Source: Pegea sp. RAD2-039 (Eukaryota > Chordata > Thaliacea > Salpida > Salpidae). Taken from it: DNA of 64,000 nt. The position numbers and the translations under genes were made by a program. The DNA lies in the NCBI GenBank assembly GCA_034620365.1, contig JAQGEQ010000161.1, forward strand, positions 806,001 to 870,000. The letters run 5' to 3'. Shown here one piece after another: positions 37,865-51,922 of the stretch. The notes under the pieces were generated by a model. It worked only from the letters and a program-made list of their open reading frames with translations, was not told the origin of the DNA and made no database searches. Each line of letters opens with the position of its first letter. Position 1 is the stretch's first letter.

Positions 37865-40800
37865 TTAAGATTCCTCTGGTTCTTTTGGTAGCATTGGTCT
37901 ATTTGACTCTATTTTCTTTTCATTTACAATTGAAAATGAGTTATTTTCATCGCAATTAGATAACGAGTCTTCACAAAAGGCTTTCGAAGTGTCAAGTACA
38001 GCATCCAATCTATTGCAATTATCTCCAATTTCCTTGTATAGATCATTATCAAATATTTTATTTTGTTGTTTCATTTCCAAAATCTGTCCATTGCATCTTT
38101 TTAATACAATTTTGACAGAGTTGAACGCCTAAAAAATCAAATTTTACTTTTAAAAGCTTAAAGTATATACAAGTATTTGTAAGTTTACAAAAACATATAT
38201 GGAAATTGTCTTCTGGCTAGATATAATTAGAAAGAATTTTAAAAAACTCGATGAAAAATATCGTGAAGTCAATTATGATTTATTAACCAGCCACATACAT
38301 ATGTGTTGATACTTTTTCTTACATGATGAACTATTTGTACAGATAACATTACTAAAGAAGATTGAATAAAATAAAAGTTTTAGGAAATTTAAATATCTTT
38401 TTCTAATTGAGAATCATTTTTAACAAACATAAATAAATTTTGTTTCAAAGTATAAAAAATCATTTTATTAACGTCTAACTTCAAAGAAATTTTTTATGCA
38501 TGAGCAACCATTTTTGTCTAATTCTTTTTTCGTACTAAATCTATTCTTACAATTTTATAACTTTTTTACGTAAGAAAATTGAAAGATTCTTTTATAGCTG
38601 ACTTTTTTTAAGTTTAAATATATTAATAAGATTTTTATAAAATATATTATCTTATAATTTTAATTGAGCAAAATATTTTGACTTGCTTTAAAGCTCTTGA
38701 TAAAAAATATCAACTTTGTAAGGTTTTTCAGCAGGCTATGGTTTCAATTTTATGTTTACCCAGTTTGAACGAATTAGAAATGTTTATGAAACGGTTTTTA
38801 ACCTATTCAAGTCATGCATAGTAGTTGTGAAACAATTATCTAAAAAATCGAGTTATGTTAAAAAACTGTCAAAAATTTACCTTAAATTCACAAGAATACA
38901 AACTAAGGCATATAAGAATACCAATTGTTAGTATCCATTCTACAAGTGAACCGAACAAGTCAAAATATCGTGAACTATTCGGATATTCTGGGCATGAACC
39001 ATTTACTTTTTGCAACAATAACTTGTCATCAAAAACCTGAAAATTTTAAATTTATATTCAAACAACTCATATCAAATTAACTTCATTTTCATCTTTAGGA
39101 TTTTTTGTGATAGTTATCAACATTTTATGTGATAGTTTAGCAAAAGAATTAAACTCTAGACAGCAGACTGGAAACAACCTTTTTTATATTGACTAAATCA
39201 AATAATTGTTCTATAAAGTCAAAAAATACAATTATCGTTCAATTTTAAAATAACTTCAAACATACCTTCTCTTTTTTTTCTGCTATAGACTTCAACCCAG
39301 CAAAAATGATCACTGAAAAAAAGTTTTAAATTTAATCCAGTGTTGAAGAAAAGTATTAGCATAAAGTAAACCGTGATGGAAGAAAATTCACAGAAAGTAG
39401 AATGTAGGTTCAGATGTATTTTGCTGATTTAAAGTTAATCTACAAAAAAACAAAGTAAAAGATGCAAAGTAGGAATTGTGAGCGAGTCATCACGAAAACT
39501 TTATATTAATCTCAACTGCGGATACTCTGTCAATTGAAAAACGTGCAAAAGTTAAAATCGACTTTAAAGAGATCTTATTACATCTCCAGAGGTTTACTAA
39601 GTGATTTTTAGAAGACAAAATTTAGAAAGTTCTTAACTGGATGTATTTTTTTACCATTTACAATTAGACACGAGAAATAAGTTTTTGCGGTTTTACGAAG
39701 CTCTTAATGAATGAAAGGAACTTTTGTTTTTGACATTTTTATGGATTTGCTTTAGTATGAATTTGATTTTTTTAATCTGTGTTCTGTGCAGTGTAATCAG
39801 TTTTTAATATAAAAACGTGATTTAAAACAAGCAGATTTTTAAAATTATCAGTTGAAATTGTAATTTTGTACATCAAATAGATTCAGTTTCATAGATATCT
39901 AAACTTAACTTTAATGCTGCAAAATACTTTTAAAACGAGCAAAAAGAGCGACAAAATAAAACTCACATGATACGAGTGAGACAGACATAATAAATGCCAA
40001 AATAATCCGACACATTTTAACTCGATGAATGTTTTTTATAGTTGAAGAAGATGAGGTACGACGGCTAAGAGCTGCTGTTAATATTGTGTACAAAGTACCC
40101 ATAATAAAAGCCATTGAAGCGCCCAAATAATGCGGAACTTTACTGTAGGTAACCTAAAAGCAACCAGTTTTTATAAATATTTAAATAATAAAAGTTTAAT
40201 TTTATAATAAACTAATAAATAACAAATAACATCAATTATGTCTATTCACGTGCTGTTAATATATTACAAGTAGTTGTTTTATAGCTTATAAATGAATAGA
40301 AAATTCAAATAAATAAATTCAAATTGACAGCAATAGTGCAATAAATCAACTTTTGCCTCAATTTATTGAAACTAAACCACACACGTCGAAAACCGGAGTA
40401 TTTAAGGGTTGTTTCTGACATTTGCTTGAATGAAAGCTAAGAAGCGATAGAGACTGAGTATTTTAAATAAACATTCTTTATCTTAGACGTCTATTAAGCT
40501 AAATATGACTTCTACTTCAATCTATAATAAATAATCTACACCAACATCCAGTCTAGTAGATAAGGCAACCTACAAAATTTATCTACTTATTCAACTAGTG
40601 GCCTGTAAGCATGTTTATTTGATTGACGGGTATTTAGAGATAAAACAAGTTTTAACAAATTTTAAAATAATGATAAGAAAGTTTGGAATCAAAAAGAATC
40701 ACATCAGGCACTAAGATACAGCAATCAATCTTATATTTATTTTTTAGATTCTTTGTATTTGTTTTCAGACAGTAGTATTTAGACTTTACGCTTGTAAGTT

Positions 40801-43132
40801 TTCACTGAACTATTAAAGGAATTAAAAAGGATAAAGAAAAATTCTTCATATTTCAATTTTAAAAAGCTTAAATAATTTACTCATTCGTGAAAGTAACATT
40901 TCTCTTATGAAATAACAACATCTTTCTAGTTGAGGTCATAAATAGTTAGAAACTGATGACGTTGTAACATGAAATGATAAGTTTGAGCAACTTAGTGCAA
41001 TTTTCTAAACAAAAAAACCATTGTGCATATAGCTTTAATAGCTCACCGGAAAGTTTCCTACAATGATCACTCCAAAGCAACTGATAGATCCAACTACCAG
41101 TGTGGAATGATTAAGCTTTCCACTCTCACCCAAATGCTTATAATATCTCCATGCCAAGAAAACTATTACGATTCCTGAAAGAGATCACACTATTTTACTA
41201 TATTATTTTGAATTTATTTTAAAGTATCACTAAAGTATAAAAATATCGTTTCACTTGTCAAAGGAGAAATGAGATTTTAGATAAAAATGAAATATTACAA
41301 TCAATCTTATGCTACTGACAAGAAATTCCTTGTTTTCAACTCAACTACTGCTAAGGAGAAATTAATACGAGTGTTTTAAAACGTAAACAAGTTGTAATCT
41401 TTTGTTCAAAACTTCATTTACAATCCATTTCAGTGAAATATTATCTAATGTTAATTACTATTTGTGTATAAAACTTACCAAAAAATCCTTCAATATTTAG
41501 CAGTAACCCAAAATACATTAGTTCTGGAAATCTTGTGCCAGTATAGCTGAAATAACATAAGGTTCACAAAACATTAGGCAAATTATATTCATATTATTGA
41601 ATTAAAATGTTAAATTACAGACAAAACTAGAAATAACTGCAAGTTACAGTAGCTTTAATCCTTAAAATATATTTATATCTAATAAATAATATAATTATAA
41701 GAATAAAGAGTTCTATATAGAGTGACCAAATATTGCCGTTAAATTGTCAAATTATTGCTTATCAGAAAACAATTGAGAAAAATTAATGCTTTGGGTTAAA
41801 GTTATATAAAAATAAAACAATTTGTAACCAACCTAACATAGGGTAAAATCCATTTTTCAACATGACAATTAGTTTTGGCCAGTGTAAACCTGCGTGAGAC
41901 ATAATTAAGAGCAAGAAAAATTAAAAGAGGTACTTACGTTGCGATTAATCCCAACATTGGAGTGACGCCCGCAAATATTGGAAGCATGTACCACGGTACA
42001 GGACCACAAGTACTAGCATCGTGCCTAAAATTGTAAGTACAGAATAAGCACCCAAAATAATTGAAGATAAAAAGCCAAACAAAAACAATACTTTATTTTT
42101 ATGCTTGCATCTAAATCTTTGCCAAAGTTTTATTTGATTTTAATTTCGATCAACAGTAGATTTATTTCAGTAAACAAATTTAAAATAAAGTTGATGACAA
42201 AGATTGTGATTTGTTAACAAGTTCTATAATCAATATTGTTGGTGAAAAAGCTTGGCAAAAAGAACAAGCTTTATCGTCAGCCAAATGTATTTAAAATGTT
42301 GATTATATAGAATGCTATATTACCGACTAGAGGCTGTGAAGCCAACGCAACTTTCATTTCCGTCTGACTGTCGTTTTGCTGTGTCTTTTCTGATTTTCAT
42401 TGAGTTTTTCTTCTTGCTTGAGTTTCTGTTGGTCGACAGTTTTCCGTGCTTTAAGAATTCTGGAACACTTAAACCTTTGAAGCACTTCTCACAGCAATAT
42501 GTTTCGGATGATCTGCAAACAATTTTCAAAACATTATTTTAAAAAAAATCTCACAATAACTTCAGCACCTATCACTAGTAATTAAATATCTAAATTTAGT
42601 TAGCCAAAGACTTTTCAAAATCATTGAGATCTTGTGCTGATTTCAAAAAATCATAAATAATTGTGTTGCAGTTATCATAAATAATATCTTAAAAACATTT
42701 TATTCTATTAAATCATCAATTAATCCTACTTAATTTTTTTGAAATTAGTTTTATTGTCAATATAATAATGATAATCCATAATCACAGCCTATATGTTTGT
42801 ACACTCCATAATTAGGACATTAACAAGCTAATTATATTTCGACAGCTCAAAAAAAGTTATCTGAAGATAAGTTATATAAGTATAACACTTAGAAGCAAAT
42901 TTGATCAAAAATGAGCCATATGTTTTATTTGTTACAGATAGTATTTATTTTTATAAATATCGATAGAGCCAGTTACTTTCATATATTTGACAAAATAAAG
43001 AATAATAGCGGAAGTTAAAAAGTAATGACGCATTTAATAAGATATGTAGTAATAGCTTTTTATGTAAAAATACTTTTTAATAGCAAACTATTGACTTGTA
43101 TAATAGCAGTTGAATAATTCTTACCTTGGCAT
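37865..43132 (-). CDS. Six-TM DRAM/TMEM150 (Frag1/DRAM/Sfk1) family protein
   Basis: Exons: 43132-43125, 42512-42324, 42024-41938, 41546-41479, 41174-41047, 40153-39967, 39312-39266, 39036-38881, 38128-37865; all phases agree, 377 aa. Six helices: WYMLPIFAGVTPMLGLIAT, MYFGLLLNIEGFFGIVIVFL, LVVGSISCFGVIIVGNF, HYLGASMAFIMGTLYTILTA, IILAFIMSVSLVSLIIFAGL and SLVEWILTIGILICLSLYS. The TM3-TM4 junction VGNFPVTYSKVPHYLGA and YTGTRFPE before TM2 match the family pattern (GNF...H-GA and TGT..PE). Members act in plasma, lysosomal or Golgi membranes: DRAM in autophagy, TMEM150 in PI4-kinase recruitment or mechanosensing. The sequence does not choose among them. Unusual is an N-terminal cytoplasmic segment of about 65 residues with CCEKCFKG and a lysine/arginine-rich stretch. 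The ATG at 43132 is one possible start; the exon stays open upstream to an acceptor near 43186, so more 5' exons may exist. The 90-residue C tail is acidic. Confidence 0.85.
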
Positions 43133-46100
43133 TAGTTGGGTGAATATAACTTGATGAAAAAACGTAATTATAGGAAGAACCGGAACTAAGCAGTTTATTA
43201 AACAGTTAGTTAATTGTATGTAAGAGTACTTATTTTTGTTAGCTAATCTGTACAAGTTTAAATAGTCGTAACAAATTAATTATACTTGTAAGCAAGCTAT
43301 AACAGAAAATAAACTTTTATTTAATGTTGTTTGACTTTAAGTAGCTTAACTTGTTTGTATATAGCATTTCCTAGTATGCTTCATCTAATTTAAACAATGA
43401 AATAATTGGTTTTAAAGTTTTTTTCATTTACAGGCTACAAACGTGAAGGTTTATAAAAAAGCTTTCTGGTATACGAATTTTAAAAAAATTCTAAACAAAT
43501 TATTGAAAATAAGTGGTTATGCAGATACAATCGCACACGTATTTAAGTATTTAAAATAAGGTATAGAAATATAATAAAAAGCTATCCAATAAATTTGAAA
43601 AAGATTAATAAAAGTCTTTTGGATTAAGAAAAGGAAAGTAAATATTATTTGGTATTTTAAAGAGAAAAATTCAGATCGATATTTCCGTTATTTATGTCTG
43701 ATAACATCTTGTTACTAGCTTAGAAAAACTGTTATACAACTAAAAATCACATCCAAAATCCCTGTCTTTAGATTAAGATTTTTTCATTTGAAATTGAATA
43801 AAGTTTCAGTCAACAACTGCAATGCACCCTATCTTTAATTTGTTATTTTCAATGCTTTATATTTGACTATATCACTTTACGCCTGTTGTAATATTTTGGC
43901 CGCCGGCAAAAGATGTTAGCTTCTGAATATCTCAAATTGTAGAAAAAAATCAATTATTATATCTGATTTTGTCATTCATTAAGTCTCAAAAAAATCTTTA
44001 ACCTTGGGGAAAACTTCAATAAGCCAGGTGATTATGGATACAATCTCCGTAAAACTTCCATTAAAACCAATTATCTTCTAGCTTTATTTACCAGTTAAGA
44101 ATTTGTTTTTAATTGTCTCAAATTAAAGCTGAAAATCTGCAGCAACTTCTTTATGAAGTTAGGAAAATTAAGTTTTTTTTCGACTAGATATATCTGAAGT
44201 ATTGCATAGATATTTTGAAACAACAGATTGTTTTGTTTTTTAAGAGTCGACAGAATTTTACCTCAAAGCACTTCAATTTAACACCACATAAAAGCCTCTT
44301 GAAAAATAAATACTTCTAACATAGCTATATCCTCTATAACTTACTAAACGTCTGGTATAAATCAACGCCTATACTTTTAGGTTTCAATTAACTTTATAAA
44401 AAGAACCAGCACAAATGTTCTTTGTTTACAAATCTTTCTAACACTCCTTAAAAAAAGCAACACCATCCATATTTGAGGTTGATATGTAATAGATTAAAAT
44501 GCCTGTAAAGCCCTTTTTACTAACTCATATAAAATCGAAGAAAAAAGCAAATTTTGAAATGAGAGTTTACAAAAATATTTCTTGATAATGAGTTGATGCG
44601 CCTCTAGTGGTTAAAGTATATCTTGAATGAAAAAAAGATTCGTTAGAAGAATTATCTAAAAAATTTTATTTTGGTTGTCATTAAAAAATGATAATAAAAA
44701 TACTAAATCTGTAAATAAAACCTTTTTTATAATTTGTGAAAAGTTGGTGGAAATTTTCTGTTTCAAAACATCAACTTTTAAATTGTAGAAAATATTGAAA
44801 TATTTTGTGACTTTATTTCTTAGTAAAGAAGAAATATTCTAAAAAAATATATTATTCAAACTTCCTTTTTTAAATTTTGAAACTCAAAAAATTTCATTTA
44901 AAAGTTTACTTATGAAAGTTATTGTTCGATAAACAATTATTTAGCTTTAAAATAAAGAAAACAAAAATAATGATAATTATTTACTGATAAAATAAATATT
45001 TGTTTAATATTGGGTCATCTCTAACTACCAAAATCAATCAGAAATTACGACCTGGTCTGTTTGCGGTATAGACCTACAATTTTGAGTGTTGTTAACCTAG
45101 TACCTGTGTTTGAACACCTGTCAAAGCGGTCTAGTATATCAACTGTTTATTGACAAAAGCTGGTTGTTTGTAAAATACCACTTATTCCTTTTGAAATGAG
45201 TAATAAACTAGAAAGACAAAAGGCATTTTTTAATTTTTTAGGGTTTATTTACCAAATACCAGTCAATTTTAAATTATGTACTTATCTGCAAAGTTTTAAG
45301 AAATATTTTGGTGACAGCGAATATTGTAAAGTTCGAAATTGTTTCAAAGTTTTGTAAAAATGGTTCAAGTGGTGCTTTTATAACTGTTTTACTTATTATT
45401 ATTTTGTAATACGATTTTTAGGAAGTCACAATTAGTCAATATCAATAAATAAACGACGAAAGACAAAGTTATCTGTTGAAAGTTGCGACTGAGATAAAAT
45501 CTGATCTAATTTCTTTTCAAGACATAATTGTTTCGATTGAAGTTTGCAAAAATAATTTAATAACTTATAGCTTTTTAATTAATTTAAGAAGTTGATGTGA
45601 ATAAACAAAGTAGTTTATTTGAAGAATAGAATTTCTAATGGTGTAGCTGGTAGTTGATTAATTGAGATTGAAGTAACTGGAAAATTAAGAAATACTCAAA
45701 TTACAACTTATGACCTCATGAACATAACATGGTTTTTAATCATTTAGATTAAATAACTTGAATCAATCTACTATAATAATAGTTCTTAGAAAGCTAATAA
45801 GTTTTAGTGCCAAGTAGGTAATGAAAAATTAGGTTTTTCATTTTAACGCAGAAATATTATAGTTTCAGAAATAAATAAATCAAAGATAAAGTAAACTTTC
45901 TTAAAGTAGAATTAGGTGAAATCTTAGAAAAAAAACGCTAAATTTATATTTATTATTTAAAAGAACGTTAAAAATAATTTCTTGTAATTACTAGGAATTT
46001 TACTTTTAGTCAAACCAAGATTAATTATAGTTTCTTATTCAGACTTCACAAGTAAAAGCCTTTCCATCACCTTATAATGTCTCAATAAAACTGTTTTTTT

Positions 46101-49100
46101 TTTATCTAAGTTTCAACGATTGATTAGAAAGTAATAAAATTTTCTGGAATAAAGGTTTTTTCATATTTTATTTCTAGAAAAAAAACTTTTTACTTCTGTA
46201 TACTTTTGAAAATAATAAGTAAACAATTATTTAATAAAGAAAAAAAAATAACTTACATGTTTATAATTTTCAATATTATTATAAATTCACTTTCATAAAT
46301 TTTTTATCTATGCAAAAATCATGAAATAAACACTTATTGACATCAAAATATTACCAAATCTTTAAGAAATTATTTCACGATTTACTAAACTAGAAATTAA
46401 AAAACTATAAAACTGATTTTTACAGACAAAACTATCTAACTGTTATTCTGAAAAAAATATTTTTGCAAAACTTTAAAAGTTTTTAAAATAGAATCGAGAT
46501 AAAGAAATACTGAAAAAGAAAATCTCATTTATCATTATAACACCACAAGCAAAATTTTGAAATTGTAAAGTTAGACATGTTTGCAAATATCTCACAACCG
46601 ACACCAATTTTGTTCTAGATATTTTAAATCATGTTTATATAAGCTGCTTCTAATAAGTTTAAAGGCCATACGCTAAAAATGAAAGTGCATTGATAAAAGC
46701 AAGCTATTTAAAACAGTATTTATTTAAAACTTACCGATAATATGCAAAAAAGGTTTTTTTAGTTTTATGCAAGTAATTAACATATAAACTTTTTTTCAGG
46801 AAACAGCACTTTATTATTAACTAGAAATTTTGATTTAATTAATTCTAATCACATTTATTCTTTTATGTAAAGAGTAAAGTCAGTCTATCTTTGTAATTAT
46901 GTGATTAAAACCTTTTGTAGCTATTTAAATTGTTTTTACTTGCGATTAATTGAAACTTACTAAAAGCTTAGTCAATGTCTGAAACTATTTTAAAGAAATG
47001 AAATTTTTCAAATAGATCAAATTTAGTGGTAACTTTCATGAAATTAATTTTGTTGTTATAATTCACTAAATTATTATTTACAATTCTTACAAAATACTTT
47101 TCACAACTTTTAAGTCAATTCTTCAACTTATTTTAAATACGAACGAAAAAACATCTATTTTCGGAAACTGAAAACGATATGTAAATAGGTTTACTTTTTC
47201 TATACTTAAACAATTCTTTTGAATTTCATTTATTTTATTTCTGTAGATATTGAAAAAATAAAATAGAACTATTCACCAAATGTTATTCAAAAGTTATGTC
47301 ATGTTTAACGTATTAAAATCTAATTTGCATTTTGCTTAAGAAACTGTGATTTGAATCAACATCTTTAAAATTTAAAAGTTTGGAGCTTAGTTTGATTATG
47401 TAAAAATATTTCAATATCTTAGCTCCAATAATAAACTTGTAATGAAATAACATATACTTCAACAAATAAAAATAAAAATAAATAAATAGTTTTTTACATT
47501 TTTTTTATGTTTATCAACATAAATTTTCAATAAATTTAATGAAGAAAAAATATCAATTTTCTATAAAATCTTTACAATAATTAAAGACAAGTTTTAACTC
47601 CGAACATTAAATTGAAACTCTAACAAGAACTGTAAAAAGCAAAGTTTTGTTTTCAATCAAATGAATCAGCAGCAAAAAATAAAACATATTTTTGAAAATT
47701 CAAAAATTTGAAAACTCCTTTTTATAACAAAATCTAATAAAAAATAAAATCTTTATGAAACAATTATCGACAATATTAGGCAATCAAATTTCTCTGTTTT
47801 TAAACTAAACCATCGTTTTTGAAATTTTGCTTTAATACTGAATTTTTTGACATATAAGGTTGTATATTGCTAGTACAATATATATATGCCTACGTTTTGT
47901 ATGCTTTAATTATCTATATTTCTAACAATTTATCAGATCAAAAATATTCTTTTTCTTACTGCAACAGAATATAAAATTTTATATACTTGGTTTGTTACTT
48001 GCTTTTGAAATAAAAAAAAGTGAGTTACTTTATTAGTTTTACAGTCAAGTTAGATAAAAGTAAAGTAAGTCATCGCCTTTTTAATTAAATACTTTTCTTT
48101 CCCACGCCTAATTTTATTGTACTTTTTATAAATTTCTGTAAATTAACAAAATCAAAAATATTTGAGCTAAAAAACCAATAAAATTCAGCTGAATTGTTAT
48201 CTATGACTGAAAAGGCATTAACCAGTAGAAACATCCTGCCAACTCATCTAATATAAAATTTAAATAAAATAATGGAATTTCTATAATGTTTGATGTTTAC
48301 AAAAACATTAGAAAAAGATTCTAAACTTTGTGAAATCGTTTTTTTACAGAAATAGTTAACTTTGCTGAAATTTTACAAAACTTTACAAAAGCTTTAAAGA
48401 CAATAAACCTTAATCATTCAAAGTAAGTTTGACCCGATCTTTAAGTTTGCTCAGTTTTACAGAAAAGATTTTCTCGTCAAATTGTTAAATTAACCTAAGC
48501 AATTGTTTTCTTAAATTCCAAACCTGGTGTACTCAATTGAATCATACCCGTTGAAAGGTCAACATGAAAAATTATTGCGAAGGTTTAACTAGCGGGGTGT
48601 TTGCATAAAATATTATAACAATCAAATAGTCTTACCTATCTATATATATCGCCATTAATATTGTAATTACATCAAAGTTAAAAAATTAATTACGTTGTAG
48701 ATATATATCAGAAATTTATTATGGATTAAAAATATTGGATAACATGTAACTTTCCGATTAACATTGTTTGCAAGTATATAGATAAATGGTTAATAGCAGT
48801 ATATTTCATCACAAAGTTTTAGTTTAAATAAGCTTATTTTGTTTTTTGTTTTTATTACTACATACTTTTATATTTTTACTAGCTTACAATTTTAAATAAA
48901 AACGAGTATTTTTATAACTTTATTTTAAAGTTAGTGGACATCTAATCTAATTGTCATTAGAATAAATCATTCAAATAGTCTACACGAAAATGAGATACAC
49001 ATTTAAAGAAAAACTGCTAGTTAAATAAAGGTGACATAAAGATAACAAAATCATATTACAACATCAATCGCAATATAACTAAAGCTAATAAAAAGCATCT

Positions 49101-51922
49101 GTTCACCTTTATTACATTTCAATTATTTTTACAAATATTTACTTTTAAAATGATATTTTATTAGATAAATCTTACTCCTTTTAACTGTTTTAATACATAA
49201 TTAATCTTAAACTTTCTTTACTAGATTTTGTTTAAAACGTTTTAGTAAACTTAATATATCTGAACATATCAAACTTCAATATTTTTTATTAAAAAATGCT
49301 TATAACAGTTCTAAAAACAGTATAAGATATATTTTTAGTGTTAAGTTAATGTTATTAGTATAGAACTAACATTTAATATTATAAAGTAAATAAACATACG
49401 ATATACCAAATATTTAAAGTATAAAAATATAACTTTAAAGGCCTTAGAGAAATAAATTAAATAATTGAAATATTATGGTCATCATAAAATATTACGAGTT
49501 ATTAATAGCAAGAAGTTCTTCTAAAGAAGTTTTACGTTTTTCTAAGCTAATCTAAAATAATTGAATTTTCTAATTTTTGTGGTCTAGTTATCTGTGCAAC
49601 TAAAAACTCATAACCACAGCCAAAGACGTATTATGACTAAAAGAAGAAAAAACTTATTGTGGTTGGTGAGAATATCTAACACGGCAACAGAAAAGTTATA
49701 TAACTTAGAAAACAAACAAAAAGCTAATTTCTAAAATACACTGTCACTGTTAGATAATAAGAGTTATGTAAGATGTTCTTGTGTTTATCTTGTTAGATAA
49801 GGCTAAGACAAATAAAATAAAACTTACAATTCTTTTTATCAATTTTCATCAAAGTTATAATTACTTCTAAATAAATTGATTGAATTGTGGAAAAATTATT
49901 GTAAGTTTAAATAGTCAAACTTTATTTAAAATAAACTCAATAATCAAGGTTAGGTAAACAGTATCAGGAGATACGAAAAGGCAAAAGCAAAATATATTTA
50001 ATCTCTTTTTGATTTAAAAGAGACTTGAAACAAGATTATTTACGTGATGCTGACCTGATATGTATAGATATTTATATATATTTCTATCTTCTTCTTTTTT
50101 TAAAGCGACTTTTACTTCTAGATTGCTAGACATTAGATAATCATCTATTCGTAAATGCATCATTTTCTCACCCCAAAGTTAAACTGATAACAAATGTTTT
50201 GTTTCAAGATTATGTAAAAGTAAGAAAACCAAACTTTTCAAACTCTTAAGTTTTTTTATAATTAGTTTTGTTTATATAAAAAATAAATCTTTTTAATATC
50301 TAATCGATATTCTTTTAGTTCAAATTGTATCTCTATCGTTTATAAAATTTTACTTTATTTTGTAAGTAGTCAGATAGTTAGTTTATACTTTGTTGACGAT
50401 TGAAAACAATTGAATATATACTTGTAAACATTTATATAAACAAATATTTAGTGTAAACAGAAACTCTCTGTGAATTTAAAGTCTAAAACTTCGATTATTT
50501 GTTGATTTGATTGAAATTTTTTCTGCTTTTTAAAAAACTTTGTTACTGACCATCACTGACAAATGATTTTTTGATAATCTTACTTTGTAGTCAATTAAAA
50601 GATAGATTAAAAATTCAATTTAATAAAATAAGTTAAAGTAGCAAAACTATTTCAGTAAAGCATAATATTCTATTGGTAGGTTCTTTTTATTTAGATAAAT
50701 TATTTTTCCTCTGCTCTTTTGCTTTATAATTAAATAATAATTTAACAAATTTAATAAGTTTATAAGAATAAATTTACTTTGTTAAAATTACCATCTGTTC
50801 TTCAATAGCATAAACTAATTTAACTCTTTTTTTTCAAAGATCGTTAATTAAAAGCAAAATATAAATGTTTGCAAATTGCAAACATAATCAAGTTTAAGTT
50901 AAATAAATCTTTTTGGCAAATACGATTAATAAGAAATAGTTGTGTTAAATGTTTAAATTGTTAGAGGAAGTAAATCAAGTGATAAGTATTCTACTCATGA
51001 TTAAAACTAGAAAAGAAACAATTAGTCTTTTGTATTTATGACGCAGCAACAATTTACACCAAACCATATTTAGTCCATAGTTTATCATTTCTATGAATAT
51101 AAAATCATCTAAATCAGTGAACAGTTTGTAAGATTATTAGAAACACTTTTTTAAAGCTTTTTTTGGACAGCAACGATGTAATTGTTTTAAAACTTTTGAA
51201 ATATTTCATATTATTATTTTACATTTATTTTTGTCTTCATTATATTTATTTTTACCAAAAACTTTGAAATATCTAAATCTAAAAGCGTTTATCATTTTTT
51301 GAAGTTGCTTGTTGTAGCTTTAAAACTGGTTTTAGTCGAACGTTTCAGTTTGTATGTTTTACAACAATTTATAAGATCAATTATTAAGATTGTCAGGTAA
51401 AATAAACTAAAGTTGAATTGTATAACCACACTTCTCACCAGGCACAAAGTTTTCTTCTTTTTTAACAATCTAAATTAGAACAATACAAATATGATTTTCA
51501 TATAAAAAATCAGTTAAAATCAGAATAATTTATCAGTAAATGTACAAATATAGAATTGAAAATATTTTTGGTTAGCTTGTAAACGATAATTGTAAAAAAT
51601 GTTCGTCAACAAAGATTGCCGGGAGTAATTTAATGTTGAAATAATCAATAAACCTCAGAATAACATTAAGCTTAAGCTTACAACATTCTGTTGAAAAAAT
51701 GTTGTTTGTCAATTTTATTAAAGGCAAATGTATTACTGAAGCGAGAACAACACAAGTTTTTTATAAATACTCAAAATTCTTTGAAGTATTAAAACATCAG
51801 TCTTGTCGAATAATAATAACAACTAAAATAACAATTTGGAGATTATTAGTGACTTGTGTAAGGTGATTTATTAGAAATTCAAAAACGTCAACAACTGTGA
51901 AATGAAATTGTTTGTTAGTAAA
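43133..51922. other. AT-rich region between the DRAM/TMEM150-like gene and ZWILCH
   Basis: Should hold the promoter and perhaps 5' exons of the DRAM/TMEM150-like gene (minus strand) and the 3' UTR of ZWILCH. No recognisable coding exon was found. A short GC-richer patch at 45,040-45,140 contains small inverted motifs (GGTCT...AGACC and GTGTTTGAACAC) but is not a tRNA. The rest is low-complexity A/T-rich DNA. Confidence 0.55.

Noticed and set aside
42312-42542. 76-codon plus-strand frame
   Set aside because: It is antisense to the second exon of the DRAM/TMEM150-like gene, whose phases and splice sites fit on the minus strand.
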